A stretch of DNA of 64,000 bases from Pseudomonas neuropathica (GCF_015461835.1 NZ_JACOPX010000008.1:248001-312000), one strand, 5' to 3'. Counted from the first letter of the stretch, positions 11,258 to 21,067 are shown. The notes: a model not told the origin generated them from the letters alone. Numbers and translations: made by a program.

Positions 11258-12949
11258 ATGCAGGATGCAACCCTCCCCCGCCCGGCTCTGCTGGGCATCG
11301 ACCTTGGCACCACCAACAGTCTGATCGCCGTCTGGCAGGACGGTCAGGCCCGCCTGATTCCCAACGCCCTGGGCGATGTGCTGACACCCTCGGTGGTCAG
11401 CCTCGATGAAGACGACACGATTCTGGTCGGCAAAGCCGCCCGCGCGCGCCTGACCACGCACCCGGAGCGCAGCGCTGCAGCATTCAAGCGCTTCATGGGC
11501 AGCGATAAGCAAGTCCAGCTCGGTACGCGCCTGTTCAGTCCGGAAGAGTTGTCGGCGCTGGTACTCGGCTCACTCAAGCAGGACGCCGAAGCCTTTCTCG
11601 GCCACGCGGTATCGGAAGCGGTGATTTCCGTCCCGGCGTATTTCAGCGACGAACAACGCAAACGCACGCTGTTTGCCGCCGAACTGGCCGGGCTCTCGGT
11701 GACACGCCTGATCAACGAGCCAACCGCCGCCGCGATGGCTTACGGGCTGCATGAACAGAAATTCGAACGCACGCTGATCTTCGATCTGGGCGGCGGCACC
11801 TTTGATGTCACGGTGCTGGAATACGCTTTGCCCCTGATCGAAGTGCACGCCTCCACTGGCGACAACTTTCTCGGCGGCGAAGACTTCACCGCTGCGCTGT
11901 TGCAGGCCTGCCTGAAACACTGGCAACTGACCGCGGCCATGGTCGATGCGCAAAGCATGGCCAGCCTCGGTGATGCCTTGGAGCAACTGAAATGCAAACT
12001 CGCTGAAGGTGTTCAGCCGCTGAGCTGGCGCCATGGGGACAAAACGTTCGAGTGGTCGCTGGACGAAGCCGCTGCGGTGAAAATCTGGGAGCCGCTACTG
12101 GCCCGTTTGCGTGCACCAATCGAACAAGCGCTGCGCGATGCCCGACTCAAGCCCCGTGACCTCGACAGCCTGGTGCTGGTCGGCGGCGCCACGCGCATGC
12201 CGGCGGTGCAGCAGATGGTCGCGACGTTGTTCGGGCGCCTGCCTTACCGGCATCTTGATCCGGACACCATTGTTGCGCTGGGGGCGGCGACGCAAGCGGC
12301 GTGCAAGGCGCGTGACGGGGCGGTTGAAGAGTTGATTCTGACGGATGTCTGCCCGTATACGCTGGGGATTGCGACCATGCGTGGAGAAGACATCAAAGGT
12401 GCCTTCTCGCCCATCATCGAACGTAACACCATCATTCCGACGTCAAGGGTGGAGCGCTATTACACCACCCAACCTAAGCAAACAGTGCTGCGCATCGCCG
12501 TCTATCAGGGTGAACGGCCGTGGGTGTGCGACAACATTCTGATTGATGCTTTCGAAGTCACGTTGACGCCTACTCAACACATCCAGGAACTGGACGTGCG
12601 CTTCAGCTATGACATCAACGGTTTGCTCGAAGTCGACGTCACCCTGCTCGAAACCGGCGAGCGTCACAGTCACAGCATTGATCGCAGCCCCACCGGTCTG
12701 GACGAGCAAGCGCGCCGCGACAGCCATAACCGGCTGTCGACGCTGAAGGTCCATCCACGCGATGCACTGCCCAACCGCACATTGCTGGCCCGTCTGGAGC
12801 GGGCATGGATGCAGAGCCTCGGCACGCAACGCGAGCACATAGCCGAGTGGCTGCACAGCTTCACCACGGTGCTCGGTGGCCAGCAATCAGCGGAGATCGC
12901 CAGCCATCGCACCGAGCTGAACAAGGCACTGGATCAACTGCGCCTCTAG
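11258..12949 (+). CDS. hscC: HscC-type Hsp70 chaperone
   Basis: A 563-residue Hsp70 of the short HscC class (E. coli HscC is about this length), not DnaK. ATPase motifs are GIDLGTTNS (14-22), [27 protein letters not shown] and [13 protein letters not shown]. The substrate-binding part (about 380-510) is followed by a short lid. HscC is a specialised Hsp70 that works with J-proteins of the DjlB/DjlC type. Consistent with this, the gene on the opposite strand, whose end overlaps this one by 4 bp, encodes a J-like protein. Confidence 0.92.
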   Translation: MQDATLPRPALLGIDLGTTNSLIAVWQDGQARLIPNALGDVLTPSVVSLDEDDTILVGKAARARLTTHPERSAAAFKRFMGSDKQVQLGTRLFSPEELSALVLGSLKQDAEAFLGHAVSEAVISVPAYFSDEQRKRTLFAAELAGLSVTRLINEPTAAAMAYGLHEQKFERTLIFDLGGGTFDVTVLEYALPLIEVHASTGDNFLGGEDFTAALLQACLKHWQLTAAMVDAQSMASLGDALEQLKCKLAEGVQPLSWRHGDKTFEWSLDEAAAVKIWEPLLARLRAPIEQALRDARLKPRDLDSLVLVGGATRMPAVQQMVATLFGRLPYRHLDPDTIVALGAATQAACKARDGAVEELILTDVCPYTLGIATMRGEDIKGAFSPIIERNTIIPTSRVERYYTTQPKQTVLRIAVYQGERPWVCDNILIDAFEVTLTPTQHIQELDVRFSYDINGLLEVDVTLLETGERHSHSIDRSPTGLDEQARRDSHNRLSTLKVHPRDALPNRTLLARLERAWMQSLGTQREHIAEWLHSFTTVLGGQQSAEIASHRTELNKALDQLRL

Positions 12950-15648
12950 CCGTTGAGCCGCCGCAAGGCAGCCTGCAGGCCGCCGGACAGCATCTCGCTA
13001 TCGCCGCTGTCCGGCGGCACACCATAGCGGTTGGGCAACTTGTCACCGGGAAAGCCGAACAGCAGCAACGGCAGGAATGGCAACATCGGTGTCAGCGTCA
13101 TGAAGATCAACAAGGTCGGGATGCCCCGGCCCATGTCGTGCAAGCGACGCAAAATCGCGCCAAATACCAGCAGAACTCCGAGTATCAGGATAAGAATGCC
13201 AGCACCCGTGGTGCCACTGACCAGCCCTGCCACCGGCGCAATCACCACGCAGGCCAAGACCTGAGCGATAAAAGCCTTGCGCCCCAACCGCGATCCCAGA
13301 CGCCAGATCGCTGTCGCCGGTACCGGCTGAGCATCGCTTTTCGCCAGCAATAATCGTTCCGACCAGGACAATATCGCGCACAGAGCCAGGCGCAGCCCGA
13401 TGCTGTTCTGCACATCGTCCTTGCCCTGTTGCAGTTGGCGCAGGACGCGCGTTTTCGGCACGCCAGCAGCGCCATAGCGAATCAGGCCCTTGAGCGCATC
13501 CAGCGCTTCATACGCCAACAGTTTGTCGACGCCAAAATCGGTCAGCACTTTGCGCGGCGGCCACACCGGCTCGCCTTTGATCAAACCGTCGCGGAAGCCT
13601 TCGAACCAATCGTCCTCACAACTGATCGCCGCAATCGACTGCAACAATGCGCGATGCTGCTCAGCACTCAGGCTCGGATCGTGATAGAGCACGCCCCAGA
13701 ACATCATCAACCCCAGCAGATCATCGCCGCAGGCAGCACGATCGCTTTCGAGGCAGGTGTAAAGCAGGCTATTGGCCGGCAACCGGGCACTGTCGAGTGC
13801 CTGCTGTACGCTGAACAATTGCTGCACCAACAAGCCGTGCACCGGGTCATTGCCTTGCAACCATCCGAGCAAACCATCACAACTGCCTTGCTCACGCTGC
13901 AAGCGCCGTAACAACGGTTGCAGGCGACTCAACGGATGGGCCGGATTGAAAGGCAGGCGCTCCACGCACTGCCCATCAATCATTTGCAGCCAGCGTTCGG
14001 GTTGTTCCAGCAATGCCAGCAAAAACAGGGTCTGCGCGTGCCACTCCCAAGCGGCCTCACCCAGCCCGAACGGCGACAACTGAATCCCGCGACGGCTCAA
14101 CTGCAGAATCAAATCGAGTTCGGACAAGTCGCAATCATCTTTGACCGCGGCCAGCTTGAACGCGTCTGCCAGTCTTTCCAGCGCAGCGTCGCTGTAAGGC
14201 CGCAAGCGGCGCAACCATAGACGACAGACCTTGTGCGGCTCGCCTTGCGTCAGTACCTGCGGCAAGGGCCGCGCACTTGAATCCGCGTCACTGAAAGCGC
14301 CCATGGCCAGTGCAATCGGCGCCCTGCGCAACCAGCGCAGGTGTTGCTCAGCCTGATATTTGAACCCGCTCATCACCAGGCTTTCGAGGGCATCGATCGG
14401 CAGCGGTGCATCCACGATCTGCTGCAACAACGCCGCATCACCGCGATGCAGCGCCCAGGCGTGGCGATACAGATGCAGCAATCGGCTGTCGGCATTTTCG
14501 CCCAGCAATTGCGCGAGCAATGGCAGCTCATCACCGCTCATGCGCCAATCGACAAAGCTTTGCGCAAGGCTCTCAAGCTTTAACCGCCCGACACCCAGCC
14601 AACGGTTCAGCGTCTCGGGATGTTGTGACGGACAGCCATACACCTGGGCGTCATCGGCAAGATCCTCTGGCCAGGCAGAAATGCCCTGCAGACGATCGAA
14701 TGCCTGAATCAGCAAGGGCAGAAAAGTCGGCTGGCGCTTGGCACACAACTCCAGCAGACGACTTTCCGCCATCGGATGGCGGTGCTCGTTCCACAGCCGG
14801 ATCCAGCACGGCAATGCCTGATCGTCGCGCCCCAGCAGACTGCTCTGACACGCCAACAGGTAAAGCCAGTCGACATCGTCCGGTGCAGCAAGCTGCTGCT
14901 CGATACAGCACAGCAAAAACGTCGGCCCGCCAATACCTGCCTGAGTGAACTGCACCAGCAGACGCTTGAGGAACACGGCATCCTCCGGCAACGGCAGGCA
15001 GGTGTGCTGACTGGCGAAGTCGGCGAACTCAGGCAGTGGACGCTGGTTGAAGATGAAGTCGAGACTGCGGGCGTACCACAGCGATTCAGTCTGGGCGGCC
15101 TCTGACCATGTGCACATCAGATCCGTATCGAACGGGTCCGGCGTTTCGATTCGCTGGAGAAAGAAGCCCACCTGATGCGCGTCGTCGAAGCCCAGATCCA
15201 GCAACTGTTGATCCCAGGCCATACGCTTGGCCAACAGATTCGCGCAACGGTACGACAACGGACCGGCGTCGGCCATCCGGTGGTAAAGCGGCCAGCTGAG
15301 TTCATCGAGCACGTCCAGCGACAGCTCATCCAGCCTTCGAATAAAGGCCTGCCACGCGGCGAAACTGAACCGGCGCGCGGGATCATCCAGCAGCTCGCAG
15401 AACTCCCCGAACACTGGAGGGACCTCAACGACAGTCTGTTCTGAGACTTGGGACTCGTACTCGTGCTCGGGCTCCTCTTCCTCGTCTTCACGAGCCAGAC
15501 GCAGGGCGTTTTCGTAGGCCATGCGCAGCGCCTGGAAGCCTTGCGGGTCAGTCTCCGGGTGATGTGCCGGCAAGCGTGCGCGGTAGGCGTTGCGAATCAG
15601 GGTTTCGTCGTTAGTAGGCTCGATGCCCAGGCGGATCCAGCAACTCAT
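12946..15648 (-). CDS. J-like protein fused to a C-terminal DUF805-like membrane domain (DjlB/DjlC-like)
   Basis: The 900-residue protein opens with a J-like segment ([12 protein letters not shown]... to about residue 60), where the signature loop reads [11 protein letters not shown] instead of a plain HPD. A long acidic stretch ([10 protein letters not shown], about 55-64) follows, then about 650 residues of helical, Trp/Leu-rich sequence. The last 110 residues look like DUF805: several hydrophobic segments with [10 protein letters not shown] and PNRYGVPP. E. coli DjlB/DjlC are J-like partners of HscC, so this is its likely partner here. It begins with a 4-bp overlap with the upstream DUF1266 gene. 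Confidence 0.8.
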   Translation of the reverse strand: MSCWIRLGIEPTNDETLIRNAYRARLPAHHPETDPQGFQALRMAYENALRLAREDEEEEPEHEYESQVSEQTVVEVPPVFGEFCELLDDPARRFSFAAWQAFIRRLDELSLDVLDELSWPLYHRMADAGPLSYRCANLLAKRMAWDQQLLDLGFDDAHQVGFFLQRIETPDPFDTDLMCTWSEAAQTESLWYARSLDFIFNQRPLPEFADFASQHTCLPLPEDAVFLKRLLVQFTQAGIGGPTFLLCCIEQQLAAPDDVDWLYLLACQSSLLGRDDQALPCWIRLWNEHRHPMAESRLLELCAKRQPTFLPLLIQAFDRLQGISAWPEDLADDAQVYGCPSQHPETLNRWLGVGRLKLESLAQSFVDWRMSGDELPLLAQLLGENADSRLLHLYRHAWALHRGDAALLQQIVDAPLPIDALESLVMSGFKYQAEQHLRWLRRAPIALAMGAFSDADSSARPLPQVLTQGEPHKVCRLWLRRLRPYSDAALERLADAFKLAAVKDDCDLSELDLILQLSRRGIQLSPFGLGEAAWEWHAQTLFLLALLEQPERWLQMIDGQCVERLPFNPAHPLSRLQPLLRRLQREQGSCDGLLGWLQGNDPVHGLLVQQLFSVQQALDSARLPANSLLYTCLESDRAACGDDLLGLMMFWGVLYHDPSLSAEQHRALLQSIAAISCEDDWFEGFRDGLIKGEPVWPPRKVLTDFGVDKLLAYEALDALKGLIRYGAAGVPKTRVLRQLQQGKDDVQNSIGLRLALCAILSWSERLLLAKSDAQPVPATAIWRLGSRLGRKAFIAQVLACVVIAPVAGLVSGTTGAGILILILGVLLVFGAILRRLHDMGRGIPTLLIFMTLTPMLPFLPLLLFGFPGDKLPNRYGVPPDSGDSEMLSGGLQAALRRLNG

Positions 15649-16340
15649 GACCAGTCGAACTCCTTGAGCGATGCCGGACGTGGCGGCAAATCAATTTCCA
15701 TGTGCCACGGCAAATCAGCAAGGAACTGAGGAATGTTCTCGGCAAGCCCACGGGCAATCCGCACGTTAAGGGCGCTGGCGCCTTGTCGATCGAGTTCGCG
15801 CGCCAGTTCATCGTCGCTGGCACTCAGGCAGGACCAAAACGTCCGGCCCACCACAAAGCCATCGAAATAAGCCATCCAGCTACCGTAGTGAAATTGCGCT
15901 CTGAGGGCCAAACGACTGTGCAGCCAGTTGCTTTCGTCCAGGTCGACCCACTGATTGCGCACCGCACAGCGCAAGAGAAAACCCATGCGCCCATAGTCCC
16001 AGGACAATATCCCACCCGGCCCGCAACTGCCGAAGGTGCGGCTGGCGAATTCATGCAGGATGCGTTCGCGGGGACTCAGGTCGTCGAGCAAGGCCTGCCA
16101 TTCACTCGGCAGACAACGCTGCCACGCCAGATAGGCCGCGCTGAGGTGCTTGGCATGGCCGTCGTCGGTCATCCGTTCGAGCATATCGAACAATTGCCCA
16201 CGGTCATCGATACCCCAGCTGTCTTTCAGGTCGATGTAGCGATCATCGCAAAACGCGGGGTCGTCGTAGCTGGCGCCGGTATTGATCGCCGCCATTGGCG
16301 CAGACAAAGCGCACAGCCAGCGCTGTTGAATCTCGTCCAT
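15645..16340 (-). CDS. DUF1266-domain protein (YbeU/YbeR-like)
   Basis: A 231-residue soluble protein resembling the DUF1266 proteins YbeR and YbeU that flank djlB, djlC and hscC in E. coli. The recognisable parts are the early SWGIDDRGQLFDMLERM segment and the late AYFDGFVVGRTFWS region. Function is unknown. The frame is open to 16451, but MDEIQQRWLCAL at 16340 gives a normal start for the family. Its stop overlaps the start of the J-like gene (ATGA), so the two are translationally coupled and probably serve the same HscC system. Confidence 0.7.
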   Translation of the reverse strand: MDEIQQRWLCALSAPMAAINTGASYDDPAFCDDRYIDLKDSWGIDDRGQLFDMLERMTDDGHAKHLSAAYLAWQRCLPSEWQALLDDLSPRERILHEFASRTFGSCGPGGILSWDYGRMGFLLRCAVRNQWVDLDESNWLHSRLALRAQFHYGSWMAYFDGFVVGRTFWSCLSASDDELARELDRQGASALNVRIARGLAENIPQFLADLPWHMEIDLPPRPASLKEFDWS

Positions 16341-16451
16341 GAAAAAAGGCTCCAGGCCGACCGGTGAGAAATGGGGGTCGGCAAAACTGCCGCGGATTGT
16401 AGAGAAACCACCGCCAGCGGCAAAGTCGAACAACGGTTTTCTTGCGCGCAC

Positions 16452-16483
16452 AAAAAAGGCCCCGACGTATCGGGGCCTTCATT
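16452..16483 (-). terminator. Intrinsic terminator after ibpA
   Basis: Read on the minus strand, AAGGCCCCGA/TCGGGGCCTT forms a strong stem followed by a T run, 45 bp after the ibpA stop. Confidence 0.85.
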
Positions 16484-16528
16484 CAGCGGCTCATCGTCCG
16501 TTCAGACGATTGTGTTGCGGCACATGAC

Positions 16529-16975
16529 TCAGTGCTGCAGCGCCGGCTTTTGCGTCCCGTTGATCGGGATGCGTTTGGCTTTCGCTTCTTCCGGGATCAC
16601 GCGCAGCAGGTCGATGCTCAGCAGACCGTTGCTCAGATCCGCCGCCTTGATCTCGATGTGATCGGCCAGGCGGAAGGACAGCTTGAAAGCACGTTGGGCG
16701 ATGCCCTGATGCAGGAAGGTCACGCCTTCGTTGGCATCACGCTTGCCACCACTGATGGTCAGCACACCTTTTTCGACTTGCAGTTCCAGGTCTTCTTCCT
16801 GGAAACCGGCGGCCGCTACGACGATGCGGTATTGGTCATCACCGTGTTTTTCGACGTTGTAAGGTGGGTAGCTGCTGCCTGGCTCGTTGCGCAGGGCGGT
16901 TTCGAACAGGTCATTGAAACGGTCGAAACCTACCGAGGAACGGAACAGTGGCGCGAGGGAAAATGCAGTACTCAT
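16529..16975 (-). CDS. ibpA: Small heat-shock protein IbpA
   Basis: A 148-residue Hsp20/alpha-crystallin protein that binds unfolding proteins and holds them for refolding. The alpha-crystallin domain spans about residues 38-130 (YPPYNVEK... to LLRVIPEE), with AGFQEEDLELQVEKGVLTI as its core and a C-terminal KRIPI motif of the I-x-I type used in oligomer assembly. It is a single-gene unit with its own terminator. A sigma-32 promoter and a ROSE-type thermometer lie just upstream, so heat should control both its transcription and its translation. Confidence 0.95.
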   Translation of the reverse strand: MSTAFSLAPLFRSSVGFDRFNDLFETALRNEPGSSYPPYNVEKHGDDQYRIVVAAAGFQEEDLELQVEKGVLTISGGKRDANEGVTFLHQGIAQRAFKLSFRLADHIEIKAADLSNGLLSIDLLRVIPEEAKAKRIPINGTQKPALQH

Positions 16976-17042
16976 GGTTCAAATCTCCTGAAAACAATCA
17001 GCAAGGTTTTTTGACTCCGCGACCCGAATTCGGCATCGCGTA
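16976..17042 (-). ncRNA. ROSE-type RNA thermometer in the ibpA leader
   Basis: The approximately 65-nt leader between the predicted start of transcription and ATG has the ROSE hallmark. UUGCU (minus strand, 17000-17004) can pair with the Shine-Dalgarno AGGAG (16985-16989), leaving the G opposite G that is characteristic of ROSE elements. The 5' part has further complementary blocks (CGAATTCG region). Warming should open the stem and free the ribosome site. I could not fold it, so the upper stems are not assigned. Confidence 0.75.
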
Positions 17043-17048
17043 ACCCTT

Positions 17049-17076
17049 AGATAGGGACCGCTGAAATGATTTCAAG
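17049..17076 (-). promoter_or_regulatory. Sigma-32 heat-shock promoter of ibpA
   Basis: On the minus strand a -35 CTTGAAA (17070-17076) and a -10 CCCTATCT (17049-17056) are separated by 13 bp. This is a close match to the RpoH consensus. Confidence 0.85.
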
Positions 17077-17096
17077 AGATTATTTGCAGATTTTTT

Positions 17097-18056
17097 TCAG
17101 GCCGCTTCAGCGACTGGCAGGCCGAGCAGACGCGAGACATGATCCGGTTCGGTCTCACGGCGCAGGACGGTGAACAGCTCGGCAGCCTCAGGATAATTGC
17201 GCGTCAGCATGGCCAGCCATTGCTTCAAACGGCCTGGCGATTGGCGTGCAGTCATCTGCGCTTTGGCTTGCAGCCAGAAGTCCTGAATCAGCGGCATCAG
17301 CTCGGCCCAGCTCATCTCGACCACTTCTTCACCGGCGCGGGCGGCAGCGATCTGCCTGGCCAGATCCGGGCGCGACACCAGACCGCGACCGAGCATGATG
17401 TCTTCGACGCCGCTGATTTCGCGGCAGCGGCGCCAGTCTTCGACGCTCCAGATATCGCCATTGGCGAACACCGGGACTTTGACCACCTCCTGCACGCGCG
17501 GAATCCACTCCCAATGCGCCGGCGGCTTGTAGCCGTCCATTTTCGTACGGGCGTGAACCACGATGTGCTCGGCACCGCCTTCAGCCAGCGCTGTGGCGCA
17601 GACCAGCGAACCGTCGGGACTGTCGAAGCCCAGGCGCATTTTTGCGGTGACGGGAATGTGCGCGGGTACAGCGCGGCGCACGTGTTCGACGATCTGGTTG
17701 AGCAGTTCCGGTTCTTTGAGCAGCACCGCGCCGCCACGGGACTTGTTGACAGTCTTCGCCGGGCAGCCGAAGTTGAGGTCGATCACTTCGGAGCCGAGCT
17801 CGCAGGCCAGTGCAGCGTTTTCCGCCAGGCACACCGGGTCGGAACCGAGCAATTGCACGCGCAATGGCACACCGGAGGCGGTGCGGGCACCGTTGAGCAA
17901 CTCCGGGCCGAACTTGTGGAAATAGGCCGGCGTGAGCAACTGATCGTTGACCCGGATGAATTCGGTCACGCACCAGTCGATGCCGCCAACACGGGTCAGC
18001 ACGTCGCGGAGGATGTCGTCGACCAACCCCTCCATGGGCGCCAGAGCAATTTGCAT
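17097..18056 (-). CDS. dusC: tRNA-dihydrouridine(16) synthase DusC
   Basis: A 319-residue FMN-dependent enzyme that reduces uridine in tRNA to dihydrouridine. The TIM-barrel signature [17 protein letters not shown] (about residues 93-109) carries the catalytic cysteine, and [12 protein letters not shown] and the phosphate-binding [13 protein letters not shown] follow as in DUS proteins. The N-terminal APMEGLVD matches the DusC subgroup rather than DusA or DusB. It stands alone, downstream of a REP doublet. Subgroup assignment is by overall look and length. Confidence 0.9.
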   Translation of the reverse strand: MQIALAPMEGLVDDILRDVLTRVGGIDWCVTEFIRVNDQLLTPAYFHKFGPELLNGARTASGVPLRVQLLGSDPVCLAENAALACELGSEVIDLNFGCPAKTVNKSRGGAVLLKEPELLNQIVEHVRRAVPAHIPVTAKMRLGFDSPDGSLVCATALAEGGAEHIVVHARTKMDGYKPPAHWEWIPRVQEVVKVPVFANGDIWSVEDWRRCREISGVEDIMLGRGLVSRPDLARQIAAARAGEEVVEMSWAELMPLIQDFWLQAKAQMTARQSPGRLKQWLAMLTRNYPEAAELFTVLRRETEPDHVSRLLGLPVAEAA

Positions 18057-18122
18057 GAGGAAACACTACTTGAGTAAAAACGTGCGGCAGTTTACTGGAT
18101 TACGCACAAATCCGCAGAAACC

Positions 18123-18213
18123 TTGTAGGAGTGAGCCTGCTCGCGATAACGGTGTGTCAGTCACATCTGCATCGACTGGTACACCGCTATCGCGAGCAGG
18201 CTCACTCCTACAA
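18123..18213. repeat. REP-type inverted repeat, family A
   Basis: TTGTAGGAGTGAGCCTGCTC and its inverse flank an insert of about 40 bp that itself contains an inverted repeat (GGTGT/ACACC). It separates dusC from the thioesterase gene. Confidence 0.85.
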
Positions 18214-18214
18214 T

Positions 18215-18664
18215 TTAGATTTGCGCAGACTCCGAGAGCAGGATCGCCGGGCCATAACCTTCGATGAACTCAGCCGGCATGCGCTTCGGCTTACCCGTGG
18301 ACAGCTCAATGCAGACAAACGTGGTCTGCGCGCGCAACAGCGTGGCATTGTCGCTCGGGCGCTTGAGCTGGAAATGCCGGGTCATTTTCAGGCGCTGATC
18401 CCAATCGACAATCCACGTCGCCAGTTGCAGTTCGTCGCCTTCATAGGCTGCGGCCAGATAATCGATCTCGTGGCGCACTACAGCCATCGCCCGATCCAGT
18501 CGCCGGTATTCAACCAGATCCAGGCCCAGACGCTGCGAGTGGCGCCAGGCGCAACGCTCGAGCCAGGTCACGTACACCGCGTTATTCGCGTGGCCCAGCC
18601 CGTCGATATCCTCAGCGCCTACCTGCAGATCAATGGTAAACGGCGTTGCCCGATCCCAGCCCAT
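18215..18664 (-). CDS. Hotdog-fold acyl-CoA thioesterase (YbgC/4HBT type)
   Basis: A 149-residue single-domain hotdog thioesterase. The family signature is clear: DIDGLGHANNAVYVTWLE at about residues 19-36, with the Asp/His pair and the WLERCAW helix. The frame extends to 18769, but that would overlap the upstream hydrolase by 59 bp; MGWDRATPF at 18664 matches the usual N-terminus and was chosen. Substrate acyl group unknown. It is the last gene of a probable TetR-hydrolase-thioesterase operon. Confidence 0.85.
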   Translation of the reverse strand: MGWDRATPFTIDLQVGAEDIDGLGHANNAVYVTWLERCAWRHSQRLGLDLVEYRRLDRAMAVVRHEIDYLAAAYEGDELQLATWIVDWDQRLKMTRHFQLKRPSDNATLLRAQTTFVCIELSTGKPKRMPAEFIEGYGPAILLSESAQI

Positions 18665-18710
18665 GCCCCACTCCCGGTCAATGTATTCAACCGGGGCAGT
18701 GTAACGGAGC

Positions 18711-19544
18711 TCACGCCGATTGGCGCGCTTGAAGGCTGCGGCCGGCCAGTAGTGATAACACACCATCAATCACTCGAGGGTCGGCCAGCACACGCTGATG
18801 ACCGCCGCCTTCAAGGCGCAACAGGCGACTGTCGAACCAGGATTCGTGAATCAGTTGCGACTCCTTGACCGAGACGAAGTTGTCGTCCTCGGCATGCACG
18901 ATGAGGCCGGGCATATCCAGTTGATAGTGGGCAACGTCCAGTGTGGCGGCGCGCATACCGACATCCTGCTCGACCTGACGGATGAAGGCGGAGCGCGCTC
19001 GCGGCGGCATACCAACGTAGCGGGCGAAACCGCGCAGTACGCCAAGAATGCGCGCAGGCGCGGCAATGCTGACAAGGGTTTCGGTGCGCAAGCCCAATTG
19101 CACGGCGAGCATGGCGCTGGCGCCGCCCATCGAGTGGCCGATGACCGCTTGCAGCGGCGGCAACTCGGCAGCGGCTTCAAGCATCGCCCGAGCGAACAAC
19201 ACGACATTGGCTTCCCGCCCCGGCGAGCGACCGTGGGCCGGACCATCGAGCGCGACGACGGTATAACCGGCGTCAACCAGTGCGGTGATCAGCGCGGCGA
19301 ACTGGGTTGGCCGCCCTTCCCAACCGTGCATCAGCAACACCGTCGGGCCCTGACCCCAGCGCAGCGCCGAGAGGCCGAAGCGCAAAGTGATCCGTTCGGA
19401 GCTGGTCAGCAGCGGCAATTCCCAATCACGAAGAGGCAGCGAACGTGGCGTCATGAATGCCAGACGCATTTTGCTCGCCACGCGTTTCGGTGCAATCCAG
19501 CCCAAGGTGCCATTAACGCCACGAACCCACTTCAACGTGTTCAT
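18711..19544 (-). CDS. Alpha/beta hydrolase
   Basis: A 277-residue alpha/beta-fold serine hydrolase. The oxyanion region LLMHGWEGR, the nucleophile elbow GHSMGGA (Ser about residue 138), the acid in VHAEDDNFV and the late histidine in GGGHQRVL give a complete triad. The C-terminal order (Asp then His) is normal. The substrate is not inferable. It starts 30 bp after the TetR gene with a good ribosome site (GAGGAGAGAGCGATG), so it is probably co-transcribed with that regulator and the thioesterase. Confidence 0.85.
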   Translation of the reverse strand: MNTLKWVRGVNGTLGWIAPKRVASKMRLAFMTPRSLPLRDWELPLLTSSERITLRFGLSALRWGQGPTVLLMHGWEGRPTQFAALITALVDAGYTVVALDGPAHGRSPGREANVVLFARAMLEAAAELPPLQAVIGHSMGGASAMLAVQLGLRTETLVSIAAPARILGVLRGFARYVGMPPRARSAFIRQVEQDVGMRAATLDVAHYQLDMPGLIVHAEDDNFVSVKESQLIHESWFDSRLLRLEGGGHQRVLADPRVIDGVLSLLAGRSLQARQSA

Positions 19545-19574
19545 CGCTCTCTCCTCAGGCGAGTTGCCTTCAGG

Positions 19575-20114
19575 TCAACGCACCGCCGACTTGGCAGCGC
19601 GCAGCAATCGATCGGATAAGTCTCCCGGGCCGAGCGCTCTTGCGAGTGCCAGACCACCCACCATCAAGGCCACGTCGGCCAGGGCTTTGTCGGTGTCCTC
19701 AGGGCTGGACGCCAACTGCGCAATCATCAATTCCAAGTGTTCGTTGAGCGCGATGCGGAACGATTCCGGCAAGCGACCCAGCTCGCCGATCGACGCTGGA
19801 ATCGGGCATGCCGCGTCGCTGGAATCACGATGCTTGCGCGACAGGTAAAACGCGGCGACCAAGGCTCGACGCTCTTCACCGGTCAGCTCGGCATCCATGT
19901 CGGCAATCAGGTCGCGGCGGCGGCCGAGAAGCTGCTTGAACGCTTCGAGCATCATCGCGTCCTTGCTTTCGAAGTGCGCATAGAAGCCACCGACGGTGAG
20001 GCCGGCTGCGCCCATCACTTCGCCCACGCTAGGATCGGCCGGGCCACGCTGAATCAGTGCGGCGCTGGCAGCCTTGAGGATGCGTTCGCGGGTTTGAGCT
20101 TTTTTATCGTTCAT
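19575..20114 (-). CDS. TetR-family transcriptional regulator
   Basis: A 179-residue repressor with an N-terminal TetR helix-turn-helix (PSVGEVMGAAGLTVGGFYAHF, split over residues 28-48) and an all-helical ligand domain. The likely operon below it (hydrolase, thioesterase) is its natural target. A near-perfect inverted repeat 24-50 bp upstream of its start codon is the likely autoregulatory operator. The ligand is unknown, although TetR regulators with this N-terminus often answer to organic electrophiles or hydrophobic compounds. Confidence 0.88.
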   Translation of the reverse strand: MNDKKAQTRERILKAASAALIQRGPADPSVGEVMGAAGLTVGGFYAHFESKDAMMLEAFKQLLGRRRDLIADMDAELTGEERRALVAAFYLSRKHRDSSDAACPIPASIGELGRLPESFRIALNEHLELMIAQLASSPEDTDKALADVALMVGGLALARALGPGDLSDRLLRAAKSAVR

Positions 20115-20137
20115 CGTTGCCTCCGAATATTACGACT

Positions 20138-20164
20138 AGAATATTATTCGCATAATAATATTCT
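20138..20164. promoter_or_regulatory. Palindromic operator candidate upstream of the TetR gene
   Basis: Two perfect 10-bp arms, AGAATATTAT and ATAATATTCT, are separated by 7 bp. The site is A/T-rich in a GC-rich region and lies where a TetR self-operator is expected, overlapping the probable -10/-35 region. Confidence 0.7.
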
Positions 20165-20237
20165 GCAAGTCAAGGATATGACCGCTGGTCTGATGCACAG
20201 TGTAAGGAAAAAGGAGAATTGGCCAAACGCCAGACAA

Positions 20238-20272
20238 ACAAAAGGGCCATTCAATAATTGAATGACCCTTAT
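20238..20272 (-). terminator. Terminator of the tRNA operon
   Basis: On the minus strand AAGGGTCATTCAA and TTGAATGGCCCTT form a long stem around TTA, followed by TTGTTTG, 25 bp after the last tRNA. Confidence 0.75.
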
Positions 20273-20296
20273 AAAATCCCGCAGAGCGGGTAATCG

Positions 20297-20372
20297 TGGC
20301 GTCCCCTAGGGGACTCGAACCCCTGTTACCGCCGTGAAAGGGCGGTGTCCTAGGCCACTAGACGAAGGGGAC
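20297..20372 (-). tRNA. tRNA-Glu(TTC), copy 2 of the operon
   Basis: 76 nt on the minus strand including an encoded CCA. The acceptor GUCCCCU pairs with AGGGGAC, the anticodon loop is CUUUCAC (anticodon UUC), and the T-loop is GGTTCGAGTCC. It is the last tRNA of the cluster and identical to the copy at 20582. Confidence 0.97.
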
Positions 20373-20452
20373 ACAAACCTTCTATACAACTGATCAGCGC
20401 TGAGAACTGATCGATTCAAGGCCGGTGTGGCCAGACCTTGAACTTGTAAAAT

Positions 20453-20528
20453 TGGTGGAGCTTAGCGGGATCGAACCGCTGACCTCCTGCATGCCATGCA
20501 GGCGCTCTCCCAGCTGAGCTAAAGCCCC
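20453..20528 (-). tRNA. tRNA-Ala(GGC), copy 2
   Basis: 76 nt on the minus strand with encoded CCA. The anticodon stem CCTGC/GCAGG encloses the loop ATGGCAT, anticodon GGC. The acceptor stem GGGGCTT/AAGCTCC is complete. It differs from the other Ala copy at compensating stem positions. Confidence 0.95.
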
Positions 20529-20581
20529 GGATTTTTCGCCTCGCGGCGGAGCGACATCTTGCAACATCGCTTCTGTAAAAC

Positions 20582-20657
20582 TGGCGTCCCCTAGGGGACT
20601 CGAACCCCTGTTACCGCCGTGAAAGGGCGGTGTCCTAGGCCACTAGACGAAGGGGAC
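20582..20657 (-). tRNA. tRNA-Glu(TTC), copy 1
   Basis: 76 nt on the minus strand with encoded CCA; same sequence and anticodon (UUC) as the copy at 20297. It lies in the first Ala-Glu pair. Confidence 0.97.
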
Positions 20658-20736
20658 GCAAACCCTTCTATACAACTGATCAACGCTGAGTGCTGATCGC
20701 TTCGGAGCCGGTGTGGCCAGGCTTCGAAGTGTAAAT

Positions 20737-20812
<76 letters not shown>

Positions 20813-20845
20813 TCATCGTTGATGTCATCGCTGAGGACGGGGCGA

Positions 20846-20874
20846 ATCTTAAGGGCGTATCGAAAGCCTGTCAA
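20846..20874 (-). promoter_or_regulatory. Strong sigma-70 promoter of the tRNA operon
   Basis: On the minus strand TTGACA (20869-20874) and TAAGAT (20846-20851) are 17 bp apart. A G/C-rich stretch (TCGCCCCGTCC) follows the -10, as in stringently controlled stable-RNA promoters. Confidence 0.85.
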
Positions 20875-20969
20875 ACTTATTTTTGAAAAATTTCAAAATT
20901 TTTCGTCGGCATAACAATCACTTACCGCCCTCCCCCCGTAAATTCGGGACTCGGGATAACGTACGCCCC

Positions 20970-21054
20970 TGTAGGAGCTGCCGCAGGCTGCGATCTTTTG
21001 ACTTTATCTTTTGAAAACAAGATCAAAAGATCGCAGCCTGCGGCAGCTCCTACA
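20970..21054. repeat. REP-type inverted repeat, family B
   Basis: TGTAGGAGCTGCCGCAGGCT and its inverse, each with GCGATCTTTTGA inside, form a long hairpin between the tRNA promoter and the end of gltX. Confidence 0.85.
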
Positions 21055-21067
21055 AGAGGCGAAGCGA

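Noticed and set aside
20970..21054. TGTAGGA as a response-regulator box
   Set aside because: Here, and in the REPs near 18123, 36583 and 62232, TGTAGGA is followed by GC-rich REP sequence rather than an inverted TTTCC half, so these were not counted as boxes.
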